A stretch of 64,000 nt of DNA from Pseudoalteromonas amylolytica (GTDB taxonomy: Bacteria; Pseudomonadota; Gammaproteobacteria; Enterobacterales; Alteromonadaceae), in contig NZ_MKJU01000005.1 of the NCBI RefSeq assembly GCF_001854605.1, forward strand, positions 62,001 through 126,000. The letters run 5' to 3'. The notes beneath the pieces were generated by a model. That model was not told where the DNA came from. It made no database searches and was given only the letters and a program-made list of their open reading frames with translations. The translations under genes were made by a program, and so were the position numbers. Positions 36,139 through 45,993 of this stretch are shown piece by piece. Positions within the stretch are counted from its first letter, which is position 1; every line of letters starts with the position of its first letter.

Positions 36139-38120
36139 ATTCCTTTCCTGCTTTGTGTTAAAGTGGCGATAAAATCGCCTTTATGTTCGAATATTTCACC
36201 TGTACTACGAGATAACCTGCGTCGCCAATTAGGGTATTCCAAGTAAGTTCCGGGAATATTTACTGGCAAAGTTTGCTCATCAAGATCATCCAGCTGCATG
36301 CACAACATTTGTGTTGGGCAGTGCGACAACGCCAACATCAGACGCTCGTACACATCGAACGCACGACTGTTTATGTCTAAATGAGAAACACCAGCATCGG
36401 CTAACCAACTCAGCAATTTATGCTTTTCGTTTTCACGCTTGAGTCGTTCACTTTCAAGTTCATTTTCTTCAAGTAATTGATACTCGACGCGTAATAACAA
36501 ATCGTCCCCTTGCCACCACGCAACAAACGGCGGTACATCATGGTTAGCAACCATGAGCAGCGCTTGGTGTCTTAACTCTGTTTGTGGAACAAACTCGCCG
36601 TTATAGTTCTTCTCAAAATAAAACAGCACATTGCCAAGCATATTCGCTTCTTGCATCACGGCTTTAATTTCGGGTGGCACCACGCCTAAGTCTTCACCGA
36701 TAACGAGCGTTTGCTGTAACTGTGATTCAATTTTTATCAATGCCATCAAGTGTTCAAACGGGTAATACACATAACAACCTTGCCGTTTTTCCTCAACTTC
36801 AAAGCACCACCACAAGCGACGTATTGCCATTACATGATCGATTCGAAGCCCCCCAACAGCACGCATATTGTTACGCAGCAACTGCTTAAAAAACTCATAT
36901 CTACGGCGTTTTATTTTTAGTGGATTTAGCGCGGGCAACCCCCAGTTTTGACCACTTTCAGCCCAAGGATCGGGTGGTGCACCAACATGGGCATTTTGCG
37001 CATATAAGGTACGGTTGGCCTGATACTCTAAACTGTCATCTGCGCAACCCACAGCCAAGTCATTAATAAGGCCGATACACATGCCCATCTTGAGCGCTAA
37101 CTGTTGGCAGCTTTCTAATTGCTGCCATGCCAGCCACTGCCAATAAATTGCCTGTTCATCCCCGTCGAGGGCTTCCAGGGCCGTTGAGAAGTCCTCTTGA
37201 AAAGCAATAAATTGCGAAACTTCTTGCGTAGACCGATGCGTTTTAAAGTGGACATAAAGTGCGCTGAGCAAACCATATTTATGCTCACTCACTTGAGCGT
37301 AATCGATATAGGTTTGCGATTTTTGGTCTTGTAATTGCGATAACGTCTGTTGGTACAGCTCAGTTAGCGCTTGGCTATCTGCAAAGCCATCACATAACTC
37401 AACAGCAATGTATAGCGGGTTAAGTAAGCTGCGGTGATTTGGACTATACGGGCTGACTCTATGTTGCTGATCAAAAAACAAAAGATGTAGAGGGTTGAGC
37501 AAGATATAATCACACTGAGATTGCGCGCTGTGCGATATTAGATCTTGTAGGTCACCAAAATCCCCTATTCCCAAGTTCCTATCGCTACGCAAAGTATATA
37601 ATTGTATCGACAGACCCACGACTTTGGACTGCAAAGGGTTATAGCACTGCGTTGGCACCGACCAAACTTGTGTCTCATACTGACCACAAGGTAAAGATAA
37701 TATCGCTGAATAGTAGCCCGTTGAAATTGGTGCCACCTGAAAAGCAACTTCGACGTAACGCACTCCCAAGTGCTGATATTCACCAACTACCACACCACTT
37801 GTTAGCTCGAATTCATGGGCATAATCTAGCTTTTGTATTTTCAAACTCGCTAGACCATCTAATTGATGATCGGGTAACTTAAACTTTAGCAGCGAGTCAT
37901 GCTGTTCAATTAAGCACACATCGTCTACGACACGCTGCCATGGGGCAATATCCAGCTCAAAGTTCAGCTGCTCTATCAAAGCGGAATCAGCCGTTTCAAT
38001 ACCACAACAACGTAACGCCTCGGTTCTGACTTTTTCTTCGAATACCACATGCTCACCGGTATACTTCGTGTAGTCATAGCCAATGCCATGCAAATAATAA
38101 AGCTGAGACAATCCCTTCAT
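36135..38120 (-). CDS. malQ: 4-alpha-glucanotransferase (amylomaltase)
   Basis: 661 residues, GH77. Moves maltodextrin segments between chains, recycling short glucans that phosphorylase cannot use. Conserved blocks: GGLRIDHVMAIRRLWW (nucleophile Asp), VIGEDLGVVPPEIKAVM (acid/base Glu) and MVANHDVPPFVAWWQGDDLLLR. The N-terminal 150 residues form the extra domains seen in proteobacterial MalQ. It lies 8 bases after the CBM48 gene and overlaps glgB. In E. coli malQ belongs to the maltose regulon; here it sits with glycogen genes. Confidence 0.93.
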   Translation of the reverse strand: MKGLSQLYYLHGIGYDYTKYTGEHVVFEEKVRTEALRCCGIETADSALIEQLNFELDIAPWQRVVDDVCLIEQHDSLLKFKLPDHQLDGLASLKIQKLDYAHEFELTSGVVVGEYQHLGVRYVEVAFQVAPISTGYYSAILSLPCGQYETQVWSVPTQCYNPLQSKVVGLSIQLYTLRSDRNLGIGDFGDLQDLISHSAQSQCDYILLNPLHLLFFDQQHRVSPYSPNHRSLLNPLYIAVELCDGFADSQALTELYQQTLSQLQDQKSQTYIDYAQVSEHKYGLLSALYVHFKTHRSTQEVSQFIAFQEDFSTALEALDGDEQAIYWQWLAWQQLESCQQLALKMGMCIGLINDLAVGCADDSLEYQANRTLYAQNAHVGAPPDPWAESGQNWGLPALNPLKIKRRRYEFFKQLLRNNMRAVGGLRIDHVMAIRRLWWCFEVEEKRQGCYVYYPFEHLMALIKIESQLQQTLVIGEDLGVVPPEIKAVMQEANMLGNVLFYFEKNYNGEFVPQTELRHQALLMVANHDVPPFVAWWQGDDLLLRVEYQLLEENELESERLKRENEKHKLLSWLADAGVSHLDINSRAFDVYERLMLALSHCPTQMLCMQLDDLDEQTLPVNIPGTYLEYPNWRRRLSRSTGEIFEHKGDFIATLTQSRKGI

Positions 38121-38128
38121 AGATTCAG

Positions 38129-38431
38129 TTACACAATACGCTGAGTGTTAACTACGCTGTTTTCTGTACCAAAACCATTTGGTACATAAGCATCCGCATT
38201 ATGATCATTGTCCCACTTGGTTCCATCTATGAGATATTTGAAATGGTATTGCTTATCGACGGGTAGCCTCTGCTTCAATTTGAATGCACCATCTTTTTTA
38301 ACAAATCTCATTGCTAAAGGCTGCCAGTCAGTAAACTCAGCTACGAGTTCAACTTTCTTGGCTTGAGGGTGTGAAAATTCAAATGTGACTTCGGCTTCAT
38401 CTTTCGTTTTAAAAAAGCGTTTGGTTAACAT
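38129..38431 (-). CDS. Small glycogen-binding CBM48 protein, first gene of the glycogen operon
   Basis: 100 residues made up of one carbohydrate-binding module of the AMPK/isoamylase E-set type. It reads FEFSHPQAKKVELVAEFTDWQPLAMRF and QYHFKYLIDGTKWDNDHNADAYVPN, with the Trp and Lys positions used for glycogen binding. There is no catalytic domain. The ATG at 38431 follows GGAG by 6-7 bases. As first gene of the operon, it may target enzymes to glycogen or sense polymer; both are inference. Confidence 0.85.
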   Translation of the reverse strand: MLTKRFFKTKDEAEVTFEFSHPQAKKVELVAEFTDWQPLAMRFVKKDGAFKLKQRLPVDKQYHFKYLIDGTKWDNDHNADAYVPNGFGTENSVVNTQRIV

Positions 38432-38878
38432 AGCAGGCTCCAAATAAACCATTCTGATGGTAATTTAATCCTTGCCACAGTGCCGTGCCTTCAACTGCTT
38501 AACAATCGGAAACAGTGGTCGTCATAATAAGAGTAAACCAAATAAGTATTTACGCTTTATGACAGTGCATTTTTAACATGTCATTGCACTTTTTTTGTGC
38601 AAAACATCTCTTATTGGCCTGTGTTTAGGGTCCAGTGTAGATAGAGCAAAACACACACCAATATTTTGAAGATTAAAGTAAGATGTACAGTTATTTCTGT
38701 AAAGTGAATAAAATTAATACTTGTGTCAATGGCTTACAAAAATTAGATACATATAATTTACATTTTCGCACTGTATTGAACAAAAAAGCATTAAGCCCCA
38801 AGTTGTTCATTTCTTTTCTATGCACAATACTTACATATTACCTTGCTAAAAAAGCAGCTATATGGACGTATTTTAGTA
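38432..38878. other. Divergent intergenic region: glycogen operon and GGDEF-EAL gene
   Basis: About 450 bases, AT-rich, no convincing gene. Both promoters should lie here. The one notable element is the inverted repeat at 38584-38602, listed separately. A 67-codon plus-strand frame is not convincing. Confidence 0.5.
38584..38602. promoter_or_regulatory. Inverted repeat TTGCAC-N7-GTGCAA upstream of the glycogen operon
   Basis: Two perfect 6-base half sites separated by seven T. They lie about 150 bases upstream of the CBM48 start on the minus strand and 280 before the GGDEF-EAL gene. This could be an operator for a dimeric regulator or a short hairpin. No family is assigned. Confidence 0.35.
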
Positions 38879-40816
38879 ATGAATAATACCCTGAAAAAAC
38901 TATGCCTTTGCATTCTTAGTTTGCTCGTACTTGGTTACGTCACCAATCTGCTGTGTATCAAGGTACTGCACAACTTACATCATCAAACTGATGTAAAACT
39001 TGAGACAATCGAATCCAAGTTTATTCATCCAAGCGAAAACTGGGGGTTACGTGTATTTTTGTTTAATTTGCCCATTGTTAGCGCAAATGATAAAGATTAT
39101 GTAGAAATTTCCAGATCAGAAGGTCTCACTTCATTAGTCGAAACCCGTTCTGTAATGTTCCATGCACTCACTAGTACAGAAGCGGTTGGCGCTTTTGCCA
39201 TACTTATTTTAGCAATCGCGCTATATTTTCACCGCCGCCGTAAGTCTTCTCAGCACGATAAAGATTTGGGTGTAATTGAACAGCAGGTCATCAATCTCAT
39301 CAATAACATTTCATCCTCATCAAAAGGCAATACTTCAGCTGGCGACACGCAAAACCGAATCGCTACATTGCTTGAGCACGCAAAAGAATTACTCGCCGAT
39401 TCACAACAAAAACATGCCAGCTTGGCATTTCAGGATAAGCTCACGCTATTAATAGATCGACACGCTTACTTACAACATATCGAAAAGAGACTAAAAGCCG
39501 CGGCAGAAAACAATGAGCGATGTGGGCTTCTGTTTATTGATTTAGATGGTTTCAAACAAGTCAATGACGCATTTGGCCACAGTTTTGGCGATGATATTCT
39601 CATTCAGGTGGCGCATCGTTTAAAAGGTATCGTAAAGCAATATCAGCTCGAAGACATCGAACCAACTCTGGCACTTGAGCGTAACCTTTCACGGTTGGGT
39701 GGCGATGAGTTTTCTATGTTTATTCCTCACTTAAAGCATCCCAGTGTCTGTAATGATATCGCTCAAGCGGTACTCAATGAAATTGAGCGAGACTTTCATC
39801 TTGGTAATAAGCTAATAAAAATCGGTGCAAGCATAGGTATTGCTATCTACCCAGAAAGTGCAGCCAGACCACATGCGCTTTTACAAATGGCAGATGTCGC
39901 CATGTATCGAGCCAAATCAGATGGTCGAGGGATATTTCGAGTATATTCACCAGAAATGGGTAACAAAATGCGTCGTTACCATTATTTACTGGAAGAGCTC
40001 AGAACCGCAATCTGTGAAAATAATTTTCATTTGTCGTTTCAACCTATTGTTCATGTGGAAGACTGCGCCATTGATTACTTTGAAGCATTGGTAAGGTGGC
40101 ATCACCCTGTTGAGGGAATGATAGCCCCCGATGAGTTTATTCCTATTGCAGAGGAAACCAACCTAATTCTTGAGCTGGGCGACTGGATTTTAACCACCGC
40201 CTGCAACCAAATGTACTCTTGGCACAAAGCGGGTATGAAACAAGTGAGAATTTCTGTGAATGTTTCAGGTGTACAACTCAAACATCGAGATGTGTATGAA
40301 TGGGTTAAAACAACATTACACACAACACACTTACCCGCCCACGCCTTAATGCTAGAAATCACTGAATCAACACTTATTACAGCCAGTCAAAAAATCATCA
40401 ACCAGCTTGAAGCGTGCAGAGAAATGGGCGTAACCATCGCTATTGATGACTTTGGAACGGGGTTTAGCTCTTTAAGTACACTGGCCGACCTACCGATTGA
40501 CGTGTTAAAAGTTGATAAGCACTTTATAAACCAAGCCAAAAGCAACGAAAAGTATCAGCAAATACTTCTTTCTATCAGTGAGTTGGGAAATCAACTTTCA
40601 TTACGCGTTATCGCAGAAGGCGTAGAAGATCTAGAGCAATTTGAACTGGTCAAAAGCATGGGGATCCGATGCGTCCAAGGCTACTTGGTCAGCAAACCCC
40701 AAAGCTCACAAAGCGTGTGCAACAAGGTACTTAGATCGGGCATGAATCAAATGGCCGCCACTGGCACCGGCGTGTGGCTACCTGATGATACTGAGCAGAA
40801 TCAATCTAAGCATTAG
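38879..40816 (+). CDS. Membrane-bound GGDEF-EAL cyclic-di-GMP enzyme
   Basis: 645 residues. Two membrane helices (about 8-28 and 95-115) flank a short periplasmic loop of about 65 residues with no known sensor domain. A linker with coiled-coil character leads to a GGDEF domain with an intact RLGGDEF (GGDEF at 274-278), then an EAL domain with EALVRW at 402-404, the DDFGTGFSSL loop and QGYLVSKP near the end. Both active sites look complete, so it may make, break or do both with c-di-GMP. The ATG at 38879 is chosen over a TTG-opened longer frame. It diverges from the glycogen operon. Confidence 0.9.
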   Translation: MNNTLKKLCLCILSLLVLGYVTNLLCIKVLHNLHHQTDVKLETIESKFIHPSENWGLRVFLFNLPIVSANDKDYVEISRSEGLTSLVETRSVMFHALTSTEAVGAFAILILAIALYFHRRRKSSQHDKDLGVIEQQVINLINNISSSSKGNTSAGDTQNRIATLLEHAKELLADSQQKHASLAFQDKLTLLIDRHAYLQHIEKRLKAAAENNERCGLLFIDLDGFKQVNDAFGHSFGDDILIQVAHRLKGIVKQYQLEDIEPTLALERNLSRLGGDEFSMFIPHLKHPSVCNDIAQAVLNEIERDFHLGNKLIKIGASIGIAIYPESAARPHALLQMADVAMYRAKSDGRGIFRVYSPEMGNKMRRYHYLLEELRTAICENNFHLSFQPIVHVEDCAIDYFEALVRWHHPVEGMIAPDEFIPIAEETNLILELGDWILTTACNQMYSWHKAGMKQVRISVNVSGVQLKHRDVYEWVKTTLHTTHLPAHALMLEITESTLITASQKIINQLEACREMGVTIAIDDFGTGFSSLSTLADLPIDVLKVDKHFINQAKSNEKYQQILLSISELGNQLSLRVIAEGVEDLEQFELVKSMGIRCVQGYLVSKPQSSQSVCNKVLRSGMNQMAATGTGVWLPDDTEQNQSKH

Positions 40817-41201
40817 GCCTTAACGACTTGCTCAGCTTCCTCAGTTTTTACCATTAAAAAGCAGCTCAAATAACTGGCTCAGACTATGAGTTTTCTAACA
40901 ATATTCGTTATCTGCAAGTGCGCATAATGATACCTTCTTGCTTTGTTATTCAGATCAGAGCTGACTAAAGCCTGCGCTGAGTGTTTACATAGGCATAGAA
41001 ACCACAGCCAGCACATATGCTCACATTGACAACTATTTAGCCTATTTGACCAATTTATTCGCCTTATCGTATAGCACTTCGATTGCTTTTATAGCCATAA
41101 GAATATAACAAACTGATTTATATAGCTTTATATAGTTGGCTCAAGTTATGCCTATATCAGCAAACTGATAGTGACCATAACAATAAGATTAAGGAAATAA
41201 C
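40817..41201. other. Intergenic region without recognised features
   Basis: About 385 bases of AT-rich DNA between the GGDEF-EAL gene and an orphan membrane protein gene. TTAAGGAAA just before 41202 is the ribosome binding site of the next gene. Nothing else stands out. Confidence 0.5.
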
Positions 41202-41774
41202 ATGGGTATTCAAACCGTTCACAAACAACAGTACTGGTTAGTTGCAATCGTCGCGGCTTTTGTCGGGGCTACACTTACTTGGGAGCATTTAAATGGCGGG
41301 GTTATAAGCCATTACTTACTTCATAATCCTAACTATCCAAGTATTTCTAATTACTGGGGCATGTTAGTGCTCCCTACTCTTGCTTGGGTCGCCGCACACA
41401 GAGTGATAAAAAGAATGAAGCTTGAAGACGAAGAAAATAAAAACGTGGCAGTAGCAATACCCAAGCACGTTAAAATGGGCTTCGCTATTATGTTTTGTGT
41501 GACTGCTCTGCAGTCCATAGCATGGGTTTTAGGGCACCAAGACATCACCATGTATCTCGCGCTGGGTATGCTGGTCGCAGGACTGTTTGTACCAATTTAT
41601 CGTTCCGAATGCATTCTGGCACATGTTTTAGCCTCCTCAGTTATATTTGGCGCGGTGATCCCCCTGCTTGGCATGCTAATAATGGCGTCTATTTCAGCGG
41701 TGTCTAACTTAGTCATAAAACCTGTAATTGTTAAATTATCAACACGCCTAAGGACAGTAAAAGCGATACAATAA
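41202..41774 (+). CDS. Hypothetical membrane protein
   Basis: 190 residues, not recognised. Four or so hydrophobic segments are evident, near residues 12-28, 48-65, 92-112 and 118-165, with a short charged loop (KRMKLEDEENKN) between the second and third. A strong AAGGA 7 bases before the ATG supports expression. No cysteine pairs, signal peptide or catalytic motif. Neighbours (GGDEF-EAL gene, Lrp-type regulator) give no clue. Confidence 0.65.
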   Translation: MGIQTVHKQQYWLVAIVAAFVGATLTWEHLNGGVISHYLLHNPNYPSISNYWGMLVLPTLAWVAAHRVIKRMKLEDEENKNVAVAIPKHVKMGFAIMFCVTALQSIAWVLGHQDITMYLALGMLVAGLFVPIYRSECILAHVLASSVIFGAVIPLLGMLIMASISAVSNLVIKPVIVKLSTRLRTVKAIQ

Positions 41775-41882
41775 CATCGAGCACTCATCAAGTTCACAGT
41801 GCGTGCTCAGCACGCACTGCACCCGCCTTTTCACACCAGTCCGTATAAATTCAATCAATTAGACAGTACTTATTGCATGCTT

Positions 41883-42311
41883 TTAACGCTTGAACTTGGT
41901 CTCTAAGATCACCGATGAATTTGTGCGCTCTACCCCTTCTAAATTACCAATATCATCCAAAATTGTACTTAGCTGTTGCAGACTTTGTGCTTCAACGACC
42001 GCTATCATATCGTACTCTCCACTGATGGCATAAAGCGCACTGATGTGGGTGATATGTTTTAAAGCAATATTGGTTTTGGTCGTCAACTTTTGTTTGACCT
42101 TAATGGATACATGAGCTTCTACCAGCTCCGACAAATAGGCTTCGCCAAATTCAACACTGTACCCTTGGATGACTCCTGATTGCTCAAGTTTTTGCAGCCT
42201 ACTTTGTACGGTAGAGCGCGACAAATCTAAACTTCTAGCGAGATCGGAAATACTTGCACGGGCGTTACTTCTCAGTAACGCAATGAGCTTTTCATCTTGT
42301 AAAGTTATCAT
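41883..42311 (-). CDS. Lrp/AsnC family transcriptional regulator
   Basis: 142 residues. The helix-turn-helix lies in ARASISDLARSLDLSRSTVQSRLQKLEQSG, followed by the RAM/ACT-like ligand domain from about 65, with ALYAISGEYDMIAVVEAQSL. Members sense amino acids and bind as octamers. It is divergent from astC with 165 bp between the start codons, so it probably controls the arginine catabolic genes, though ArgR control is also known for ast genes elsewhere. Confidence 0.9.
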   Translation of the reverse strand: MITLQDEKLIALLRSNARASISDLARSLDLSRSTVQSRLQKLEQSGVIQGYSVEFGEAYLSELVEAHVSIKVKQKLTTKTNIALKHITHISALYAISGEYDMIAVVEAQSLQQLSTILDDIGNLEGVERTNSSVILETKFKR

Positions 42312-42464
42312 TTTGGTAAATCACTTCATTAATTTGACTTTTATTTTAATCATTTTGTACATTTTTGCACTGCAAATTTACTTTGATCACCGTGATAATG
42401 AGAAACATCAAGCACCTTTGCAATCGTTTAGAAAAGGTGCAAACAAGTTGAAGTAAAATATTAA

Positions 42465-43682
<1,218 letters not shown>

Positions 43683-43690
43683 TCGAGCTA

Positions 43691-43710
43691 GGGAGGCCTT
43701 TGTGCCTCCC
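43691..43710 (+). other. Intercistronic hairpin between astC and astA
   Basis: GGGAGGC-CTTTGT-GCCTCCC forms a 7-bp GC-rich stem without a T run, 8 bases after the astC stop and 13 bases before astA. It may protect the upstream message from decay, or tune relative expression. Confidence 0.55.
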
Positions 43711-43723
43711 GTAGGTTGCAATT

Positions 43724-44743
43724 ATGCAGATACTAAGACCAATAACCAGTAATGATTTTGCTGCATTTAAGCAAATCGCCATCGAATCAGGTCACGGTTT
43801 TACCTCATTACCTGTCGATGACCAATTGCTGCAAGATAAGATTTCTCGCTCCGAGCGTAGCTTCAGCAAACAGCTAGATAAGCCTTTTGATGAAGGTTAT
43901 GTATTTGTACTTGAAGACAGTGAAACCGGCGAAATCATGGGAACCACGGCAATAGAAGCCGCCGTAGGTATGCAAGTGCCATTGTATCACTATCATATGG
44001 GCAAAACCGTACATCATTCACGTACTTTGGATGTTTATAACACAGTTGAAATTCTCAGCATGTGCAATGACTATACGGGGTGCAGTGAGATCTGTACTTT
44101 GTTCCTACGTGAACCATTCAGAAAGGGCCTTGCGGGTAGATTCTTAAGTCGTTCACGCTTTGTCTTTATGGCAGACCACGAAGCGCGTTTCAGCGATACA
44201 GTCATTGCCGAAATGCGTGGTGTGAGTGACAGTCAGGGTAACTCTCCCTTTTGGAAGTGGCTACAAGAGCACTTTTTCAGTATCGAGTTTCCCCAGGCTG
44301 ATCACTTAGTCGGTTTGGGGGATAAAGTCTTTATCAGCGAGCTGATGCCAAAGTACCCGATTTATGCCAACTTGCTCAGTCAAGACGCTCAAGCGGTAAT
44401 AGGTAAAGTACACGAAAAAACCAAACCAGCACTAAAGCTACTTGAAAAAGAAGGTTTTGAGCATCGCGGTTATATCGACTTATTTGATGCAGGCCCTACG
44501 GTTGAAGCCAAACTGAAGAATATACGCACTGTACAGCGCTCAGTTGTCGCAGCGGTGAATATCACCAGTGATGTTTCTGGTAAAGCGCGTGCTATCTCCA
44601 ACCAAGGGTTAGCCAACTTTAGAGCTACATTTACAGATAAATGTTCGTACGACAGTACCACGAATACGCTCAACGTAGAGCCATGCGTCGCGCAGGCACT
44701 TGAGCTGAGTAATGGTGACTTAGTCAGAACATTTACGTTATAA
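43724..44743 (+). CDS. astA: Arginine N-succinyltransferase
   Basis: 339 residues. Succinylates arginine from succinyl-CoA, the first step of the AST pathway. It starts MQILRPITSNDFAAFKQIAIESGHGFTSLP and has the family motifs LSRSRFVFMADHEARFSD and SPFWKWLQEHFFSIEFPQADHL. Single-subunit length is normal (E. coli AstA 344). It lies 41 bases after astC. The usual next gene, astD, is not here; a DUF1338 gene follows. astB, astD and astE are not in the window. Confidence 0.94.
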   Translation: MQILRPITSNDFAAFKQIAIESGHGFTSLPVDDQLLQDKISRSERSFSKQLDKPFDEGYVFVLEDSETGEIMGTTAIEAAVGMQVPLYHYHMGKTVHHSRTLDVYNTVEILSMCNDYTGCSEICTLFLREPFRKGLAGRFLSRSRFVFMADHEARFSDTVIAEMRGVSDSQGNSPFWKWLQEHFFSIEFPQADHLVGLGDKVFISELMPKYPIYANLLSQDAQAVIGKVHEKTKPALKLLEKEGFEHRGYIDLFDAGPTVEAKLKNIRTVQRSVVAAVNITSDVSGKARAISNQGLANFRATFTDKCSYDSTTNTLNVEPCVAQALELSNGDLVRTFTL

Positions 44744-44809
44744 ACTTGCTGCGTCGAGCTTAATCGCACCAAGTTAACGCGGATAATCCGCAAAATTAAG
44801 GAATCCATT

Positions 44810-45613
44810 ATGCACAACAATGTTGATCAATTATTTGACGAACTTTGGAATAACTACCTATCTGTTACTCCTTCAGCGGTAAAAGTTCATGAGCTGCTAG
44901 GCTCTACTCAGCAGGACGATGTGATCAATGACCATATTGCGCTTCGTACTTTTAACCACGAAAAAGTAGGCCTTGAAAAGCTCGCTGCACACTTTAAAGC
45001 GGTTGGTTACAAAGAGTGTGGTGAATACCACTTTGAAGCTAAAAAGCTATATGCAAAACACTATGAGCACTCAGACCCAACTAAACCTAAAGTATTTATC
45101 TCTGAGTTGTTGGTAGAGAAATGTTCAGAAGAGCTACAAGCTATCGTCAATGACATGGTTTCTCAAATTGATGAGAATGCTGTGACAGCCGATAACTTCC
45201 TATATTCAGGCACACACTGGCAGGTAAGCCACGAGACTTACCAGCAACTATTAAAAGAAAGCGAATACGCTGCCTGGATGTCTGCTTGGGGCTACAGAGC
45301 AAACCACTTCACAGTAAGCATCAATTACTTGGCTAACTTCACAACGATTGAAGCAGTTAACCAAGCGCTTAAAGATGCAGGCTTTGAACTAAATACATCA
45401 GGTGGTGAAATTAAAGGCTCTCCTGAAGTGTTGTTAGAGCAATCTTCCACGCTTGCGGATCACCAACCTGTGGTATTCAGTGATGGTGAATTTAATATCC
45501 CTAGCTGTTTCTACGAGTTTGCGCTTCGCTATAACAAACCAGACGGTGAAATTTATACTGGATTTGTTGCAGCATCCGCTGACAAAATCTTTGAAAGCAC
45601 TAACGCGCGTTAA
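44810..45613 (+). CDS. DUF1338 family iron oxygenase-like protein
   Basis: 267 residues. Related to HglS/YdcJ, Fe(II) 2-oxoadipate dioxygenase/decarboxylases with a VOC-like fold. The putative metal triad is present: H42 (NDHIALRTF), H166 (YRANHFTVSIN) and E236 (SCFYEFALRYN). It is much shorter than HglS (about 460), so it belongs to the compact branch whose substrate is not settled. A 66-bp gap with AAGGA before the ATG separates it from astA. The arginine-pathway setting suggests a 2-oxoacid substrate, as inference. Confidence 0.85.
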   Translation: MHNNVDQLFDELWNNYLSVTPSAVKVHELLGSTQQDDVINDHIALRTFNHEKVGLEKLAAHFKAVGYKECGEYHFEAKKLYAKHYEHSDPTKPKVFISELLVEKCSEELQAIVNDMVSQIDENAVTADNFLYSGTHWQVSHETYQQLLKESEYAAWMSAWGYRANHFTVSINYLANFTTIEAVNQALKDAGFELNTSGGEIKGSPEVLLEQSSTLADHQPVVFSDGEFNIPSCFYEFALRYNKPDGEIYTGFVAASADKIFESTNAR

Positions 45614-45643
45614 GCTGCGAAAAAGTTAATTAATCCCAAAGAT

Positions 45644-45679
45644 AAAAGGCCTGACTTATTACTTAAGTCGGGCCTTTTT
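45644..45679 (+). terminator. Terminator of the ast/DUF1338 operon
   Basis: AAAAGGCCTGACTTA pairs with TTAAGTCGGGCCTTTT around a 5-base loop, with one mismatch, followed by T residues. Confidence 0.8.
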
Positions 45680-45993
45680 AATGGGCACGTACCGTACCTC
45701 ACGCCGCAACCGCCCCAGAGATACACATGACCCTTGAGGTTCCAGCGAGCTGAAAATGGCAGCTGTCCTCATTTAATTTCCAGCAAATACTACTCGCTGA
45801 TTGACCGTCTCGATCAACACCCATTTCTCTCAAAAGCTTTAAATGACTTTCCTCTACACACCTATGTAACACATTTGTCATTTAGTTTCGTTAGCGTTAG
45901 TTAATCGTCATCTTATTTGGTAACTCATAGTGAGTGTGTTTAGGCTTTAGGAGATACATTTATCTGTGAGTGCAGCCAATGCAAGGGAAAAAT
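45680..45993. other. Intergenic region before the DUF2252 gene
   Basis: Just over 300 bases. A 60-codon minus-strand frame lies at 45699-45881 but has no ribosome binding site and no recognisable family, so it is not called as a gene. The promoter for the DUF2252 gene presumably lies in the AT-rich 45880-45960 part. Confidence 0.4.

Noticed and set aside
38683..38886. 67-codon plus-strand frame upstream of the GGDEF-EAL gene
   Set aside because: AT-rich, no ribosome binding site, overlaps the start of the real gene in another frame.
45699..45881. Minus-strand frame of 60 codons with a leader-like N-terminus and a small-residue C-terminus ending GAVAA
   Set aside because: It looked a little like a peptide precursor, but there is no ribosome binding site, no modifying enzyme nearby and no recognised family.
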